Below, in pieces: positions 16,318-25,554 of a stretch of 64,000 bases of DNA. The position numbers were made by a program, and so were the translations under genes. The first letter of the stretch is position 1. Each line of letters begins with the position of its first letter. The DNA is from Sphingomonas gilva (lineage in GTDB: Bacteria > Pseudomonadota > Alphaproteobacteria > Sphingomonadales > Sphingomonadaceae): the NCBI RefSeq assembly GCF_003515075.1, contig NZ_QWLV01000002.1:434001-498000 (forward strand), given 5' to 3'. The notes under the pieces were generated by a model. It did not search any database. It saw only the letters and a program-made list of their open reading frames with translations, and was not told the DNA's origin.

Positions 16318-19300
16318 TCAGAAGGCTTTGGAAATGCTAAAGCCGATGATGCGCGGATCGAGCACGAATACATTGGTGGTGAGGCCGCTGTCGTCCGAGT
16401 TGAGGAAGGCGTCGGTAATCGGCGTCGAGTCGAAGAGGTTCTTTACATAGGCTTCGATAGCCAGATCATCCGGACCTTCGACCCGCAGCGACAGGTTGAA
16501 GTTGGACCAGTTGCGCAGCCGATCATAGGGATCCAGATTGTAGACGCGCGCCCAGCTTTTTGCCTGCCAGTATCCGTCGCCGCGGATCGTCGCGCTCCAG
16601 TCACCATCGAAGGGGATGGTATATTCGGCACCGAGGTTGACGGTCCAGCGCGGAGAGTTGGGAAGCTCGTTGCCCGAGAGGTCGGTATGGAGACCCGCGC
16701 CGCCGTTGAGTTCCGGGTAATTCGCAGGATCATATGCTTGACCGGTCGAGGGATCGATGAGCAGCGCATTGAGCACGCCTTGTAGGCCTCCAAGACCACC
16801 GCAAACTTCGCCCACGCTGCCGAACGGTGCTCGGGGCGGCGCAGTCTGTTGAAGCCAAGCTTCGGCGATTGCGGTCGGCACCACGCAGTTCGACGGCAAC
16901 TGGACCCAGGGTTTGAAGACCGTGTAATTGGCATCGCCTAAGTTTCGGTTCATCGGATCGATCGACCGTTCGCCATTTCCGATGCGCGTCTTGAGATAAC
17001 CAACGTTAGCGTTGAAGCGCAGCCGGTCGACCGGCTCGAACAGCGCCGACAGTTCGGCGCCCCAAATCTTGGCGTCGAAATTCTCGTTGACCGCGGTGCG
17101 GTCGCGGATCTGCGAAACCTGATAGTTGCTGTAGTCATAGTAAAAGGCGCTGGCGTTGAGCGTCAGCCGCCCGCCCATCATCGAATTCTTCATACCGATT
17201 TCGAACGCGTTGACGAATTCCGGCTCGAAGGTTTGACCATAGTTCACAGCCGTTAATTCGAGCAGCGGGAAGAAGCCGAGCGCGCTGTATTGATCGTAAA
17301 GCTCCTGCGAAATGGCCCCGTATTCGAGCAAATCCTCACCCGAAGGAAAATCCGGCACGGGCGGATTGACGCCGCCGGCCTTATAGCCACGGCTGTAAGT
17401 GGCATAAAGTAACGTCTGATCGGTAAAGCCAAGATCGGGTTTCCAGTCGATCCCGAAGCGGCCGGTGAACTCGCCCCATTTCAGATTGACGTCGCCGAGA
17501 GCGGGATAGCCAGTGCCGATACGACCGCCGGCGAGCATCGTTGGCGCGAGCAGCAACTGGCTGGGAACCAGCGTAAATTGCTTCTCGTCGCGCGTGTAGC
17601 GCAGCCCGCCCGTCAACTTCAGGTCGGGATTGATGTTGTAGTAGAACTCGCCGAACGCAGCATAGCTTTTCAGTTCATAGGGGTTAGAACTGCGAAAATA
17701 GTTGTGACCATCGCCGTCGATGCTCTCGACCGGATTCGGGTCGATATAAGGGCATAGCGAGTCCCGAATTGGGTTTTGTGCGCCGCCGTTTGAAAAGTCA
17801 TTCCACGCAGCCTGACTGCATGTCGTCTGATTTCCACTGTAGTTAAACGGTGGCATCATAGCGAGCACGGTGAGCAGATTGCTCATGACATAATAGTCGT
17901 TTTGCGTTTTGAACCGCGTGTAATTGCCGCCGATGCTGAAATTGAAAGGACCGTCGAAGTCCGATTGTAGCCGCACCTCCTGCACGAACTGCTTGGAAAC
18001 GGCGGACGAGACATCGAAGACTGCGAGCCGATCCGAACAGCCGATTTGGGGATCGCAGAATACTCCGTTAGGAGCCATATCGCGAAACTGGCTTGGCCTG
18101 CCCAATGTCCCGGGAAATGTCACCCAGTTCGACGTATCGTTGAATATGGGGACGGTGTTGAAGCGATTGTAATCCTGAAAGCTGTATACCTCGTCCCAGT
18201 TGTAGGCGGTCTGGGATGACAGAGTCAGGCCATCCGACAAATCGATGTCGAGATTGAGTTCCAGAATATCCGAACTGGCGCGGTAACGGGGATCACGAAT
18301 GGACGCCACCTCGCGCAGATTGCGTGATTGCATCATGCCGCCATATGGATCGGTCATGGGGTCGACGATATTCGCCGGCCGGAATACCCCTGCAGAATCC
18401 GGGGCGTATCCTGCGAACGTGTTATTATTCGCAGTGATTGCGCCGGACACATAGGCCAGCGCGAGCCCGTTGGGCGTGCCGAACGCATCATCGTCATAGA
18501 GGCTCCCCGCCTTGCAGCCCGTGCTGAACAGGGCGGCGCGCGCCTCCTGAAAGCGTACACTCGATGGGCCGGGATTTGTCTGCCGCGTTGGCGTCGATCC
18601 GATCATGTCGGGGCTGCCATCACGGTGGCAGAGTTGCTTGCCGGTGCGCGAGCGGTTGTCGTCCTCACGGAAGCGTTCCCAGATGACGTTGCCGCGAAAC
18701 CACGACGTCGGTTCGAAGCCCAAGGTCGTGCGCAGCGACCAGAGGTCGCGGCCGTTGATGCGGTTCCCTGTCACCGAATTGTAATCATAGCCGTCGCGCT
18801 GAGTCATCGCCCCGGCGACGCGCAGGCCGAGCTGGTCGGTGAACAACGGCACATTGAGCATCGCGACCATACGGCGGCTGTTGAAGTTGCCGACCTCGCC
18901 CTTGATGCTGCCCTCGAACTCATCGAGATCGGGCTTGGCCGAGATCAGGTTGATGACGCCGCCGGTTGCATTGCGGCCGTAGAGCGTGCCCTGCGGCCCG
19001 CGCAGCACCTCGACGCGTTCGAGATCGAAGAATTCCTGCTCAAAGAAGCGGTTGTGGATGAGTGCGGTGTTGTTGAAACTGACCGCCACGCCCGGATCGG
19101 TCGAAGCTGACACCGCCTTGGTGCCGATGCCGCGGATCGAGACATTGTAGCTGGTGAAGTTCGATTTGGAGAAGGTCAGGTTCGGCACCGCGCGCATGAT
19201 GTCGGGGCCGCCCTCGATCTTCTGTTCGTTGAGGTCTTCCGATGACAGCGCCGTAATGGCGATTGGCACGTCCTGAATCGATTCGACGCGCTTCTGCGCC

Positions 19301-19692
19301 GTGACGATGATGTCGTCCGACCGCGGCTCAGATTGGATTGGTGATGCTTCCGATTGTACCTGCGGTGCCGCGACGATGATAATGATCCCGTTTGCATTCA
19401 CGTCACCGCTTACGATCAGCCCGGTGCCCGACAGAAGCCGGCGCAGCGCCTCGTCAACGGGCAGATCGCCCACCACCGCATTGGTCCGCTTGCCTTGGAC
19501 GACACTACCGTCGGCGACGATCTGAAGACCCGCCTGCTGGGCGAATGCCGGTATACCCTGGGATGCGGCCTGCGCGGGCACATTGAAACTGCGTGTTTGC
19601 GCCATCGCCGGACTGGCGACGCTCATCGCGACGATTGCCGCGACGCTCACCATGGCATGCGTACGATATTCCGACCCAATAATTCCCCGCAT
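16318..19692 (-). CDS. TonB-dependent receptor with STN signalling domain (FecA-like)
   Basis: An outer-membrane receptor of 1124 residues. The signal peptide ends near SPAMAQ. An STN (secretin/TonB N-terminal) domain covers about residues 35-110; in FecA-type receptors this domain contacts the anti-sigma factor FecR. Then come the TonB box/plug region (DIIVTAQKRVESIQDVPIAITALS) and a long 22-strand barrel ending in the typical aromatic residue (FSISKAF). The ligand cannot be read from the sequence; the set FecI-FecR-receptor often serves iron chelates. The gene lies downstream of fecR in the same direction, with a good ribosome site (GGAGGA) before ATG 19692. Confidence 0.92.
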   Translation of the reverse strand: MRGIIGSEYRTHAMVSVAAIVAMSVASPAMAQTRSFNVPAQAASQGIPAFAQQAGLQIVADGSVVQGKRTNAVVGDLPVDEALRRLLSGTGLIVSGDVNANGIIIIVAAPQVQSEASPIQSEPRSDDIIVTAQKRVESIQDVPIAITALSSEDLNEQKIEGGPDIMRAVPNLTFSKSNFTSYNVSIRGIGTKAVSASTDPGVAVSFNNTALIHNRFFEQEFFDLERVEVLRGPQGTLYGRNATGGVINLISAKPDLDEFEGSIKGEVGNFNSRRMVAMLNVPLFTDQLGLRVAGAMTQRDGYDYNSVTGNRINGRDLWSLRTTLGFEPTSWFRGNVIWERFREDDNRSRTGKQLCHRDGSPDMIGSTPTRQTNPGPSSVRFQEARAALFSTGCKAGSLYDDDAFGTPNGLALAYVSGAITANNNTFAGYAPDSAGVFRPANIVDPMTDPYGGMMQSRNLREVASIRDPRYRASSDILELNLDIDLSDGLTLSSQTAYNWDEVYSFQDYNRFNTVPIFNDTSNWVTFPGTLGRPSQFRDMAPNGVFCDPQIGCSDRLAVFDVSSAVSKQFVQEVRLQSDFDGPFNFSIGGNYTRFKTQNDYYVMSNLLTVLAMMPPFNYSGNQTTCSQAAWNDFSNGGAQNPIRDSLCPYIDPNPVESIDGDGHNYFRSSNPYELKSYAAFGEFYYNINPDLKLTGGLRYTRDEKQFTLVPSQLLLAPTMLAGGRIGTGYPALGDVNLKWGEFTGRFGIDWKPDLGFTDQTLLYATYSRGYKAGGVNPPVPDFPSGEDLLEYGAISQELYDQYSALGFFPLLELTAVNYGQTFEPEFVNAFEIGMKNSMMGGRLTLNASAFYYDYSNYQVSQIRDRTAVNENFDAKIWGAELSALFEPVDRLRFNANVGYLKTRIGNGERSIDPMNRNLGDANYTVFKPWVQLPSNCVVPTAIAEAWLQQTAPPRAPFGSVGEVCGGLGGLQGVLNALLIDPSTGQAYDPANYPELNGGAGLHTDLSGNELPNSPRWTVNLGAEYTIPFDGDWSATIRGDGYWQAKSWARVYNLDPYDRLRNWSNFNLSLRVEGPDDLAIEAYVKNLFDSTPITDAFLNSDDSGLTTNVFVLDPRIIGFSISKAF

Positions 19693-19786
19693 CTGTCGTC
19701 CTCCCCCATATGAGAACGCTTGTGCGTCCCCGTTAAAGGTAAAGATGATTGGGCGGTGGACTTCCGATGCCGATGCCGAGAAAAAA

Positions 19787-20752
19787 TTACGGCGCTTTGG
19801 AAATCAATCTGGTCTGTTCGCCGCGAGTCTCGATCTGCGCGTCTAGCAATACGGCGACCGAACGTGCGAAATTCTCTGGCTCGCTGGTCCTGAAATAGCC
19901 AACGATCGGCCGTCGGCCGAGCGCCGCATCGACTATGACCAGCTGGTGCCGATTATAGCGATTCAGTTCGGCCACCGCATAGGCCAGGGGCTCGCCGTCG
20001 AGCGCCAGCCCACCGCTGCGCCAGGCCAGCGCGCGTTCGATCTCGGGACCGGCGGCTTGCACGGAAACGGGCGATGGACCGCGCGCCACGAAGGTCCGCT
20101 CGCCTGCGCCGACACGGGTCCGCTCGGATTCACGACCCACCCGCCATGTTTCGACCATCCCTTTGGTGACGAGCACATCAACTCCGTCGGCATGCCGGCG
20201 CACCGAGAAGGCGGTGCCGATCGCCTGGACGCGGACGTCGCCGGCATCGACGACGAAGGGGCGCTCCGCATCGTGCGCCACCTCAAACCATGCCTCGCCG
20301 TCTTCGAGCGTAATTTGACGGCGTTCGGGTTGCATCGCGATCGCCAGGCGACTGGCGGTGTTGACGGTCGCGACCGAGCCGTCGGCCAGTGGCAACCGGC
20401 GCACCTCCCCCACGGCGGTAGCGATCTCCTCGCTCGGCTGGATGAATGACAGACCAGTGACGCCGACCGCGACAGTCCCAGCCAACGCACTTCCGACCAG
20501 AAATCCGCGGCGGCTGAATATCGATCGCGTATCGGACGGGTGCGGTGGCGCGGCTTGGGAAGCGCCAGCCAGAGCGCGGCCGCGGTCGAGATAGACCAGG
20601 GCCGCCTCGGCGCGAAGCAGCGAACCTTCGCGGCGTTCGTCGGCCGCCAGCCAGGCGTCGAACTCGGCCTGCTGTTCCGGCGTGAGTGAGCCGGAATCGA
20701 GCAGGATGGCCCAGCGCGCGGCGCCGTCGTCATCCATTGTTGTGACTGTCAT
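19787..20752 (-). CDS. FecR-family anti-sigma/sigma-regulator protein
   Basis: A membrane-spanning regulator of about 321 residues that relays the receptor's signal to the ECF sigma factor. The N-terminal cytoplasmic part (ARWAILLDSGSLTPEQQAEFDAWLAAD) is the DUF4880-like motif of FecR proteins. A membrane segment follows (RRGFLVGSALAGTVAVGVTGL), then the FecR domain (VGEVRRLPLADGSVATVNTASRL) and a C-terminal STN-like domain. I use ATG 20752, overlapping the sigma gene by 23 bp; ATG 20737 is an alternative. It lies between sigma factor and receptor, the standard order. Confidence 0.92.
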   Translation of the reverse strand: MTVTTMDDDGAARWAILLDSGSLTPEQQAEFDAWLAADERREGSLLRAEAALVYLDRGRALAGASQAAPPHPSDTRSIFSRRGFLVGSALAGTVAVGVTGLSFIQPSEEIATAVGEVRRLPLADGSVATVNTASRLAIAMQPERRQITLEDGEAWFEVAHDAERPFVVDAGDVRVQAIGTAFSVRRHADGVDVLVTKGMVETWRVGRESERTRVGAGERTFVARGPSPVSVQAAGPEIERALAWRSGGLALDGEPLAYAVAELNRYNRHQLVIVDAALGRRPIVGYFRTSEPENFARSVAVLLDAQIETRGEQTRLISKAP

Positions 20753-21326
20753 TGGTCCGTGCATCTGCTTTTCTCGAGTTGCGTTGGGCGTCGTCGCCAT
20801 CGCCGGCGAGCGCTTGCAAGATTAATTTCAGGCCTCGGGTGGCCTGCTGTTCGACCGCGTGTTCGGGAATGCCCAACCGCGCTGCGATCTCGCGCTGCGG
20901 CACGCCCTGCACGCGCCTGAGTTCGAATATCTCACGGCATCGCCCGGGAAGCGCGTCGATCAGGCGACGGACCCGTTCCAGTTCGCGCCGGGCGCCGGCA
21001 TGGCGTTCGGGACCGGGATCGTCGTCCTCGAGGGTCAACGCCTGCATATCTGTCAGACTGTCTATCCGGACGATCCGGTCGCGGCGGACCCGCTGCAGCA
21101 CGACCATGCGAGCCGTGGCGAACAGATAGGACCGGCCATCGCGAATATGGGCGACGCTCTTCAGCCGTGCGATGCTGAGATAGGCATCCTGCACGATATC
21201 ATCGATTTCCTGGGCCGACGCGGTCATTCGCAGCAGCCGCGCACGCAAGGCGGCTTCATGCGGGATCACATGTCCGGCCACCCAGGCAACGATCTCGGCT
21301 CGAGTCTGCACCAACCCTGGTTCCAT
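20730..21326 (-). CDS. ECF sigma factor, FecI-like
   Basis: An extracytoplasmic-function RNA polymerase sigma factor of 198 residues. Region 2 is visible at about residues 25-85 (EIDDIVQDAYLSIARL, RSYLFATARMVVLQRVRRD), and region 4 at about 115-170 (LIDALPGRCREIFELRRVQGVPQREIAARLGIPEHAVEQQ). It would be freed by FecR when the STN-type receptor binds its ligand, and should drive the receptor and perhaps the downstream protease-tyrosinase operon. It is the first gene of the cargo block and ends 170 bp from the relaxase stop, on the same strand. Confidence 0.93.
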   Translation of the reverse strand: MEPGLVQTRAEIVAWVAGHVIPHEAALRARLLRMTASAQEIDDIVQDAYLSIARLKSVAHIRDGRSYLFATARMVVLQRVRRDRIVRIDSLTDMQALTLEDDDPGPERHAGARRELERVRRLIDALPGRCREIFELRRVQGVPQREIAARLGIPEHAVEQQATRGLKLILQALAGDGDDAQRNSRKADARTNDSHNNG

Positions 21327-21496
21327 TTTTCGCTACGGCATGCTGCCATATATCAAGATGCATGGCGGCCCGATTTCCTATGATCCTGTCCAAAAAAATC
21401 CTGAGCCTATTCCGGATATGCTGCGCATGTCCCAGACGCCTGACGAAAACCTGCGGGATGCCCCCTGCTGCCCGCCGCATTCGTACAACAGAGAGT

Positions 21497-23470
21497 TCAG
21501 GAGATCGACGGTCCGCCGCGCCCTCGCCCGATCGTCCAGCTGATCACGTCGCCACGCATGATCCCACCGACCTGTTTGCCGAGCTGGCGTTCGAGCGCTT
21601 TCGTACAGGGCACCAGAGTGAATTCGCGGCTCTTCTCGATCAGCGCAAACCGTCCGCTGACAAGGTCGATACGGCGATCCACCTTGCCTTCGATCCGCGC
21701 GCCGGATTTGGTCTCGACGAACGTCAAGCCAAGTTCGTCGGAGAGCTGTCCGGCGACACGCAACAATTCGCGCCGCTGGAGGATGGCGAGGAGGTTGGCG
21801 CGGTACCGCGTGGAGCCCTGCTCGATCTCGGCCAATCCCTGTTCGATCAGCCATTGCCGGCGAACCGCCTGCACGGCACGCACCTCGCGGCCGAACCCGG
21901 CATCGCGCAATGGCGGTGCCTCCGTACCGACCAGCGTGCGGTCGAGCCAGGTCGCACCATCGGCACGGCCGAGCCGCTCGACCGGGATTGCCGACAGTAG
22001 CTCGACCGTCACCGGGCGGTCGCGCGCCTGCCGTGCCTCGAACGCCGAGGCGCGCGCCAGATGATCGTCCGCGACGGTCCAGCTGCCATCGGCTGCGCGA
22101 TCGACGCTCCGCATCAGCCGGCGCATCGCTTCGAGCCGCCGGACATGGGTCTGGGCGAAGGCCTCGGTGGCGCGGGGGTCGTGGCGCAGATGCAGGTCGA
22201 TCGAATAGCGCCCATCATTGGCCGCGGCGACCGCGGCCACGGTCCGGTCGACCTCGCGCGCCACAGGGACGCGCGCCACAACGCGGACGATCGCTCCCTC
22301 GGTGGTCGGCTCGGTCGCGTCGCCGCGGCCGAGCTCGACATGGTGGAGACGTCCATCGACGCCATCGACCAGCAGATAATGGCGGTCGTGCAGTTCGTCT
22401 GACAGACCGCGCAGAATGGCGCGCCCGATCACCGGCGCGGTGTCTCCGTCGGCGGGATCGAATATGACATGATCGACGCCGGGGCGATCGAGCTTCCGCG
22501 CGGTGATCTCGCGCTGCATCATGCGGATGATGTCGCCGCGCTCGCCGACCCGCCGCAACGTCTCCTCAAGCCTATCGGCGAGGCGCCAGCGATCGGCGCC
22601 GACATGCTCGGCCAGGCCCATCGTGCCGAGCGTTTGCAACCGGCCGGCGCGGAGCGACTGCTGGAAGGGGTCGCGGTGGGCGGCGGCAACGGTGCGGTGT
22701 TCGTCGCTCTCGCGCACCAGCTGCCGGTCGATATTCGTCAGCCGCTCGGCGCCGATGTCGTGGCGCAACCGACGCTCGATCTCGATGTCGCTGCGCGGAC
22801 CGAGATCGAGCGTGACGAGCTCGCACGCCCGCGTCCGCAGACCATGCGCGATATATTCGCGGGCGATGACGAGATTCTCGCCACGGTCGTCCTTGCCGCG
22901 CAGCATGATGTGGGTGTGCGGATGACCGGTATTGAAATGATCGACCGCCACCCAGTCGAGCGAGGTGCCCAGATCCTGCTCCATCTGCGCCATCAGCCGG
23001 CGGGTGAGCGGCTTGAGGTCGGGATATTCATCGCCTTCCTCGGCCGAGACGATGAAACGGAACTGGTGGCGGTCGCCTGCCTGGCGCTCGAGGAACGCCT
23101 TGCCATCGGCTTGGTCGCGCTCGGCCGAATAGAGCGCACCGGGCGTGCCCTCGCGGGTGACGCCATCGCGCTGGATATAGCGCAAATGAGCACGCGCGCC
23201 CGACAATCCCTTCTGACCCAGCCTGACCAGCCGGGTCTTGACCACCGCGCGGCGCGCGCGCAGCCCGGCATGGCGATCGCGGCTGCCGAGCAGCCGGCCG
23301 ATGCTCGCGCCGCGGCCGATCCGGCTGCCGTCGAAGCGGCGATTGCGCCACCCCCTGCCCATCCCCACGCGTGCCGCCGCGGCGACCACCTGGCCGAGAT
23401 AGCTGCGGCCGCGCTTACCGCCCCTAGCGCGCATCCGGCCAAGGCGCGGCTCAAAGTCGTCGTCGCTCAT
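21497..23470 (-). CDS. VirD2-like relaxase with DUF3363 domain
   Basis: The DNA-nicking transesterase (657 residues) that starts conjugative transfer. ATG 23470 (MSDDDFEPRLGRMRARGG) is chosen; codons open upstream are Arg-rich and not family-like. The relaxase core has the likely catalytic Tyr98 (HLRYIQRDG) and the metal-binding triad HPHTH at 183-187. From about residue 250 the DUF3363 region follows. Relaxases of this type pair with trb systems and TraG in alphaproteobacterial ICEs and plasmids. The gene is separated from traG by the inserted cargo. A terminator, dyads and a candidate nic site lie just upstream. Confidence 0.93.
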   Translation of the reverse strand: MSDDDFEPRLGRMRARGGKRGRSYLGQVVAAAARVGMGRGWRNRRFDGSRIGRGASIGRLLGSRDRHAGLRARRAVVKTRLVRLGQKGLSGARAHLRYIQRDGVTREGTPGALYSAERDQADGKAFLERQAGDRHQFRFIVSAEEGDEYPDLKPLTRRLMAQMEQDLGTSLDWVAVDHFNTGHPHTHIMLRGKDDRGENLVIAREYIAHGLRTRACELVTLDLGPRSDIEIERRLRHDIGAERLTNIDRQLVRESDEHRTVAAAHRDPFQQSLRAGRLQTLGTMGLAEHVGADRWRLADRLEETLRRVGERGDIIRMMQREITARKLDRPGVDHVIFDPADGDTAPVIGRAILRGLSDELHDRHYLLVDGVDGRLHHVELGRGDATEPTTEGAIVRVVARVPVAREVDRTVAAVAAANDGRYSIDLHLRHDPRATEAFAQTHVRRLEAMRRLMRSVDRAADGSWTVADDHLARASAFEARQARDRPVTVELLSAIPVERLGRADGATWLDRTLVGTEAPPLRDAGFGREVRAVQAVRRQWLIEQGLAEIEQGSTRYRANLLAILQRRELLRVAGQLSDELGLTFVETKSGARIEGKVDRRIDLVSGRFALIEKSREFTLVPCTKALERQLGKQVGGIMRGDVISWTIGRGRGGPSIS

Positions 23471-23564
23471 GGCGTCGCCGCCGGAGCAGGGAGGCACGCC
23501 CGTCCTGTCTCGCCGCGAAGGCCGACAACCGACCGATATCCGCCGTACCTGCCGCACCTATCTC

Positions 23565-23591
23565 TCTCGCGCGAGACGCTATCTCGCGAGA
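23565..23591. repeat. Two adjacent perfect palindromes upstream of relaxase gene
   Basis: A 12-bp perfect palindrome (TCTCGCGCGAGA, 23565-23576) and a 10-bp one (TCTCGCGAGA, 23582-23591) are separated by 5 bp. They lie 95-121 bp upstream of the relaxase start, beside the candidate nic site. They could bind an accessory oriT protein or a repressor of the relaxase gene. Confidence 0.6.
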
Positions 23592-23627
23592 ATGGGATGT
23601 GCAGACAACAGCTTAGCAAGCCCGGCG

Positions 23628-23654
23628 AGGGATTGCCTTTATCTTGCAATCCCT
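23628..23654 (+). other. Candidate origin of transfer (nic region)
   Basis: A 9-bp perfect inverted repeat (AGGGATTGC / GCAATCCCT) encloses a 9-nt loop. On the plus strand the loop and right arm read TTTATCTTGCAAT, which resembles the P-type/Ti-border nic consensus (YATCYTG followed by Y), so the nick would fall after position 23646. The site lies 158 bp upstream of the relaxase gene and next to a terminator, as expected for oriT. The nic match is short, so this stays a hypothesis. Confidence 0.5.
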
Positions 23655-23692
23655 TCTCTCGTCCCTCCCGACCCTGTACGTTGCAAAAATCT

Positions 23693-23725
23693 GGGGAAGC
23701 GGCGCCGTGACGACGCCGCTTCCCC
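23693..23725 (-). terminator. Intrinsic terminator after the transglycosylase operon
   Basis: A hairpin with 12-bp perfect arms (GGGGAAGCGGCG, 23693-23704, and CGCCGCTTCCCC, 23714-23725) and a 9-nt loop. Read on the minus strand it is followed by AGATTTTTG, a short T run, so it should stop transcription coming from the peptidase-transglycosylase genes before the oriT/relaxase region. Confidence 0.75.
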
Positions 23726-23743
23726 GATGCGCATTCCGGCCTC

Positions 23744-24101
23744 TCAGCGGGCATCCGCGAAGGCCTGTTGCGCGTCGATCCCGCGCTCGAAGCTGCGCCG
23801 TCCGATGATGCCGTGCACCTGGCCATCGCCATCGACGATGCACGTTGCGACGAACCATTCGCCGTCGAGCCGACCCAGGATCGCTATCCGTTCGAGCTCG
23901 ATTTCGTTTTCATCGCCGCCCTCATAGCTGCCGAGCCAGCGCTCCGACGCGTGCGTCCCAGTTAAAATCCGCCTCTTCCGCTTCCAGAAACCGCTTCGCC
24001 AGCACGCGACCCGCGCCGCTTCCGAACTCGATTTCCAACCCGGCCACCAACGCCGCCATCACGCGATCCGACGCTGCTTCGATGCTGCACGCTATGGTCA
24101 T
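23744..24101 (-). pseudogene. Small ICE protein of unknown function, apparent frameshift
   Basis: The first frame starts at ATG 24101 behind AAGGAG and reads MTIACSIEAASDRVMAAL to ...DFNWDARVG before an early stop at 23922. The next frame continues without a start codon: ERWLGSYEGGDENEIELERI, then LGRLDGEWFVATCIVDGDGQ to the stop at 23744. Joined at about 23945 by adding one base, the two parts give one coherent protein of about 118 residues, without a known domain. Either the gene is broken by a 1-nt deletion or the sequence has an error there. It lies between the transglycosylase and the terminator. Confidence 0.6.
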
Positions 24102-24323
24102 GACGATCTCCTTTCGTGTTCGCGTCCTCCGATCCGAGGACGCCTTCGAGGAGACGGGCGGCGGGGCGGCTGTCAGGGCCGCGGGGCATCGCCCCGCGCC
24201 GCGCAGCGGACGTGGGGGGAACCGATTTGCGCAGCAAATTGGGGGGCACCCGCGGGCCTTGATAGCCGCCCCGCCGCCCGTCACACTGGACAGAGCCGAG
24301 ACGATCCCCTCCCCGCCCCCCGG

Positions 24324-24956
24324 TCACGGCGCGGTCACGCGTAGCGCGAACAGCGCGTGCGGCGGAGCTGCTGCTGGCTTGGATGGCGGATGCCCGGGCG
24401 TGTCGTGGCGCACGGCGAAGAGGCGCTGGCGTGGCGGCGGGGACGACGGCTTAGGCAACCCGGATCGCCCCGATACCGCCGCGAGAAAGGCGACCGTCTC
24501 GCCGGGCAAGCGCGCGCCGGTGGCGAGATGCGCGGCATAGCGCGCCGGTCCGGCATTATAGGCGGCGAACAGGCCCGGATAGCCGAAGCGGTCGTACATG
24601 AGCCGCAGATAGGCGGTGCCGGCGAGGATGTTGGCGCGCGGGTCGTCAGGATCGTCGCCGAGACGATGGGCGTCGCGCATCGCCGCCCAGGTTTCGGGCA
24701 TGATCTGCATCAGCCCGATCGCGCCCATCCGCGACCGGATCGGACGCCCGCCTTGCTCGGTTCGGCCGCCGCTCTCGGCGCGCATCACCCGCTCGATCCA
24801 GTGCGCGGGAATGCCGAACCGCTGCGAGGCCTCGGCGATCAAGAGCCGCCAGCGCGCAACATTATCGGCGCGCGCCGGCGAGGCGATGAGCAACGCGATC
24901 AACAGCGCGCCCGCTTTCACTGAGCCGCCGCCTGCGCTCCGGCAATGCTTACGCAT
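24324..24956 (-). CDS. Lytic transglycosylase of the conjugation system
   Basis: A secreted SLT-family peptidoglycan-cleaving enzyme of 210 residues, which opens the wall for the mating channel (VirB1/TrbN-like role). The signal peptide ends near SPARA. The catalytic Glu is E61 (RAESGG), followed by the family motifs GLMQIMPETW (81-90) and AAYNAGPARY. The C-terminal 45 residues are Pro-rich and disordered. It overlaps the TraF-like gene by 8 bp and belongs to the same operon. Confidence 0.92.
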   Translation of the reverse strand: MRKHCRSAGGGSVKAGALLIALLIASPARADNVARWRLLIAEASQRFGIPAHWIERVMRAESGGRTEQGGRPIRSRMGAIGLMQIMPETWAAMRDAHRLGDDPDDPRANILAGTAYLRLMYDRFGYPGLFAAYNAGPARYAAHLATGARLPGETVAFLAAVSGRSGLPKPSSPPPRQRLFAVRHDTPGHPPSKPAAAPPHALFALRVTAP

Positions 24957-25554
24957 CGCTGGCGTCCTTCGGCCTGGTCCAGATCAGCCGCGCCTTGCCG
25001 ATGATGTCGTCACGCCCGGTCACCCCGAAATAGCGGCCGTCGAACGAGTCCGGGCTGCCGTCGATCAACAGCAATAGCTCTTCCGCGCGGAGGATGCGGC
25101 ACCCGGTCCATTGCGGCATGATCCGGCCCCTGCCGTCGCTCGTCCGGCGCACCGCGACCATCCGCCCGCCGACGGAGATGAACTTTCCGCGCGCGCAGAC
25201 CTCGTCGCCCGCGACCGCCGCGACGCGCTTCACCAAGGGGACATTCTCGGGGAGATAACGGCGCGCGGCGGCGAGCCGGCGGAACGGCTTGGGCACCCAC
25301 GCCACCACCATGTCGCCGCGCTCCACCGCCGCGCCAAGCATTACGCGGTACAGCCCGATCGGTGCGCTCGCACTGGCGTTCCAGACGAAGCGCGGCGCGG
25401 GCGGCGCGACGATGGTGACGCCCAGCAGCGCTGTGCCGAGCGCGATCGCGGCAGCGCGGCGGCGCAGCTGGCGGCGCGCGATGCGCGCGCGGCGTAGCGC
25501 GTCGCCCCAATCGAACAGCGGCACATCGGCCGGCCGGTGCGAACGCCAGCTCAT
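24949..25554 (-). CDS. traF: TraF-like S26 signal peptidase
   Basis: A membrane serine peptidase of 201 residues of family S26, TraF subgroup, which in RP4 matures and cyclises the TrbC pilin. It has one membrane segment at about residues 34-52. The probable Ser/Lys dyad is S63 (SAPIGLYR) and K109 (PLVKRVAAVAGDEV), and a GRYFGV-type motif lies near the C-terminus. It overlaps the HTH gene by 4 bp and the transglycosylase by 8 bp. The partner TrbC is encoded at 5997-6332. Confidence 0.92.
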   Translation of the reverse strand: MSWRSHRPADVPLFDWGDALRRARIARRQLRRRAAAIALGTALLGVTIVAPPAPRFVWNASASAPIGLYRVMLGAAVERGDMVVAWVPKPFRRLAAARRYLPENVPLVKRVAAVAGDEVCARGKFISVGGRMVAVRRTSDGRGRIMPQWTGCRILRAEELLLLIDGSPDSFDGRYFGVTGRDDIIGKARLIWTRPKDASDA

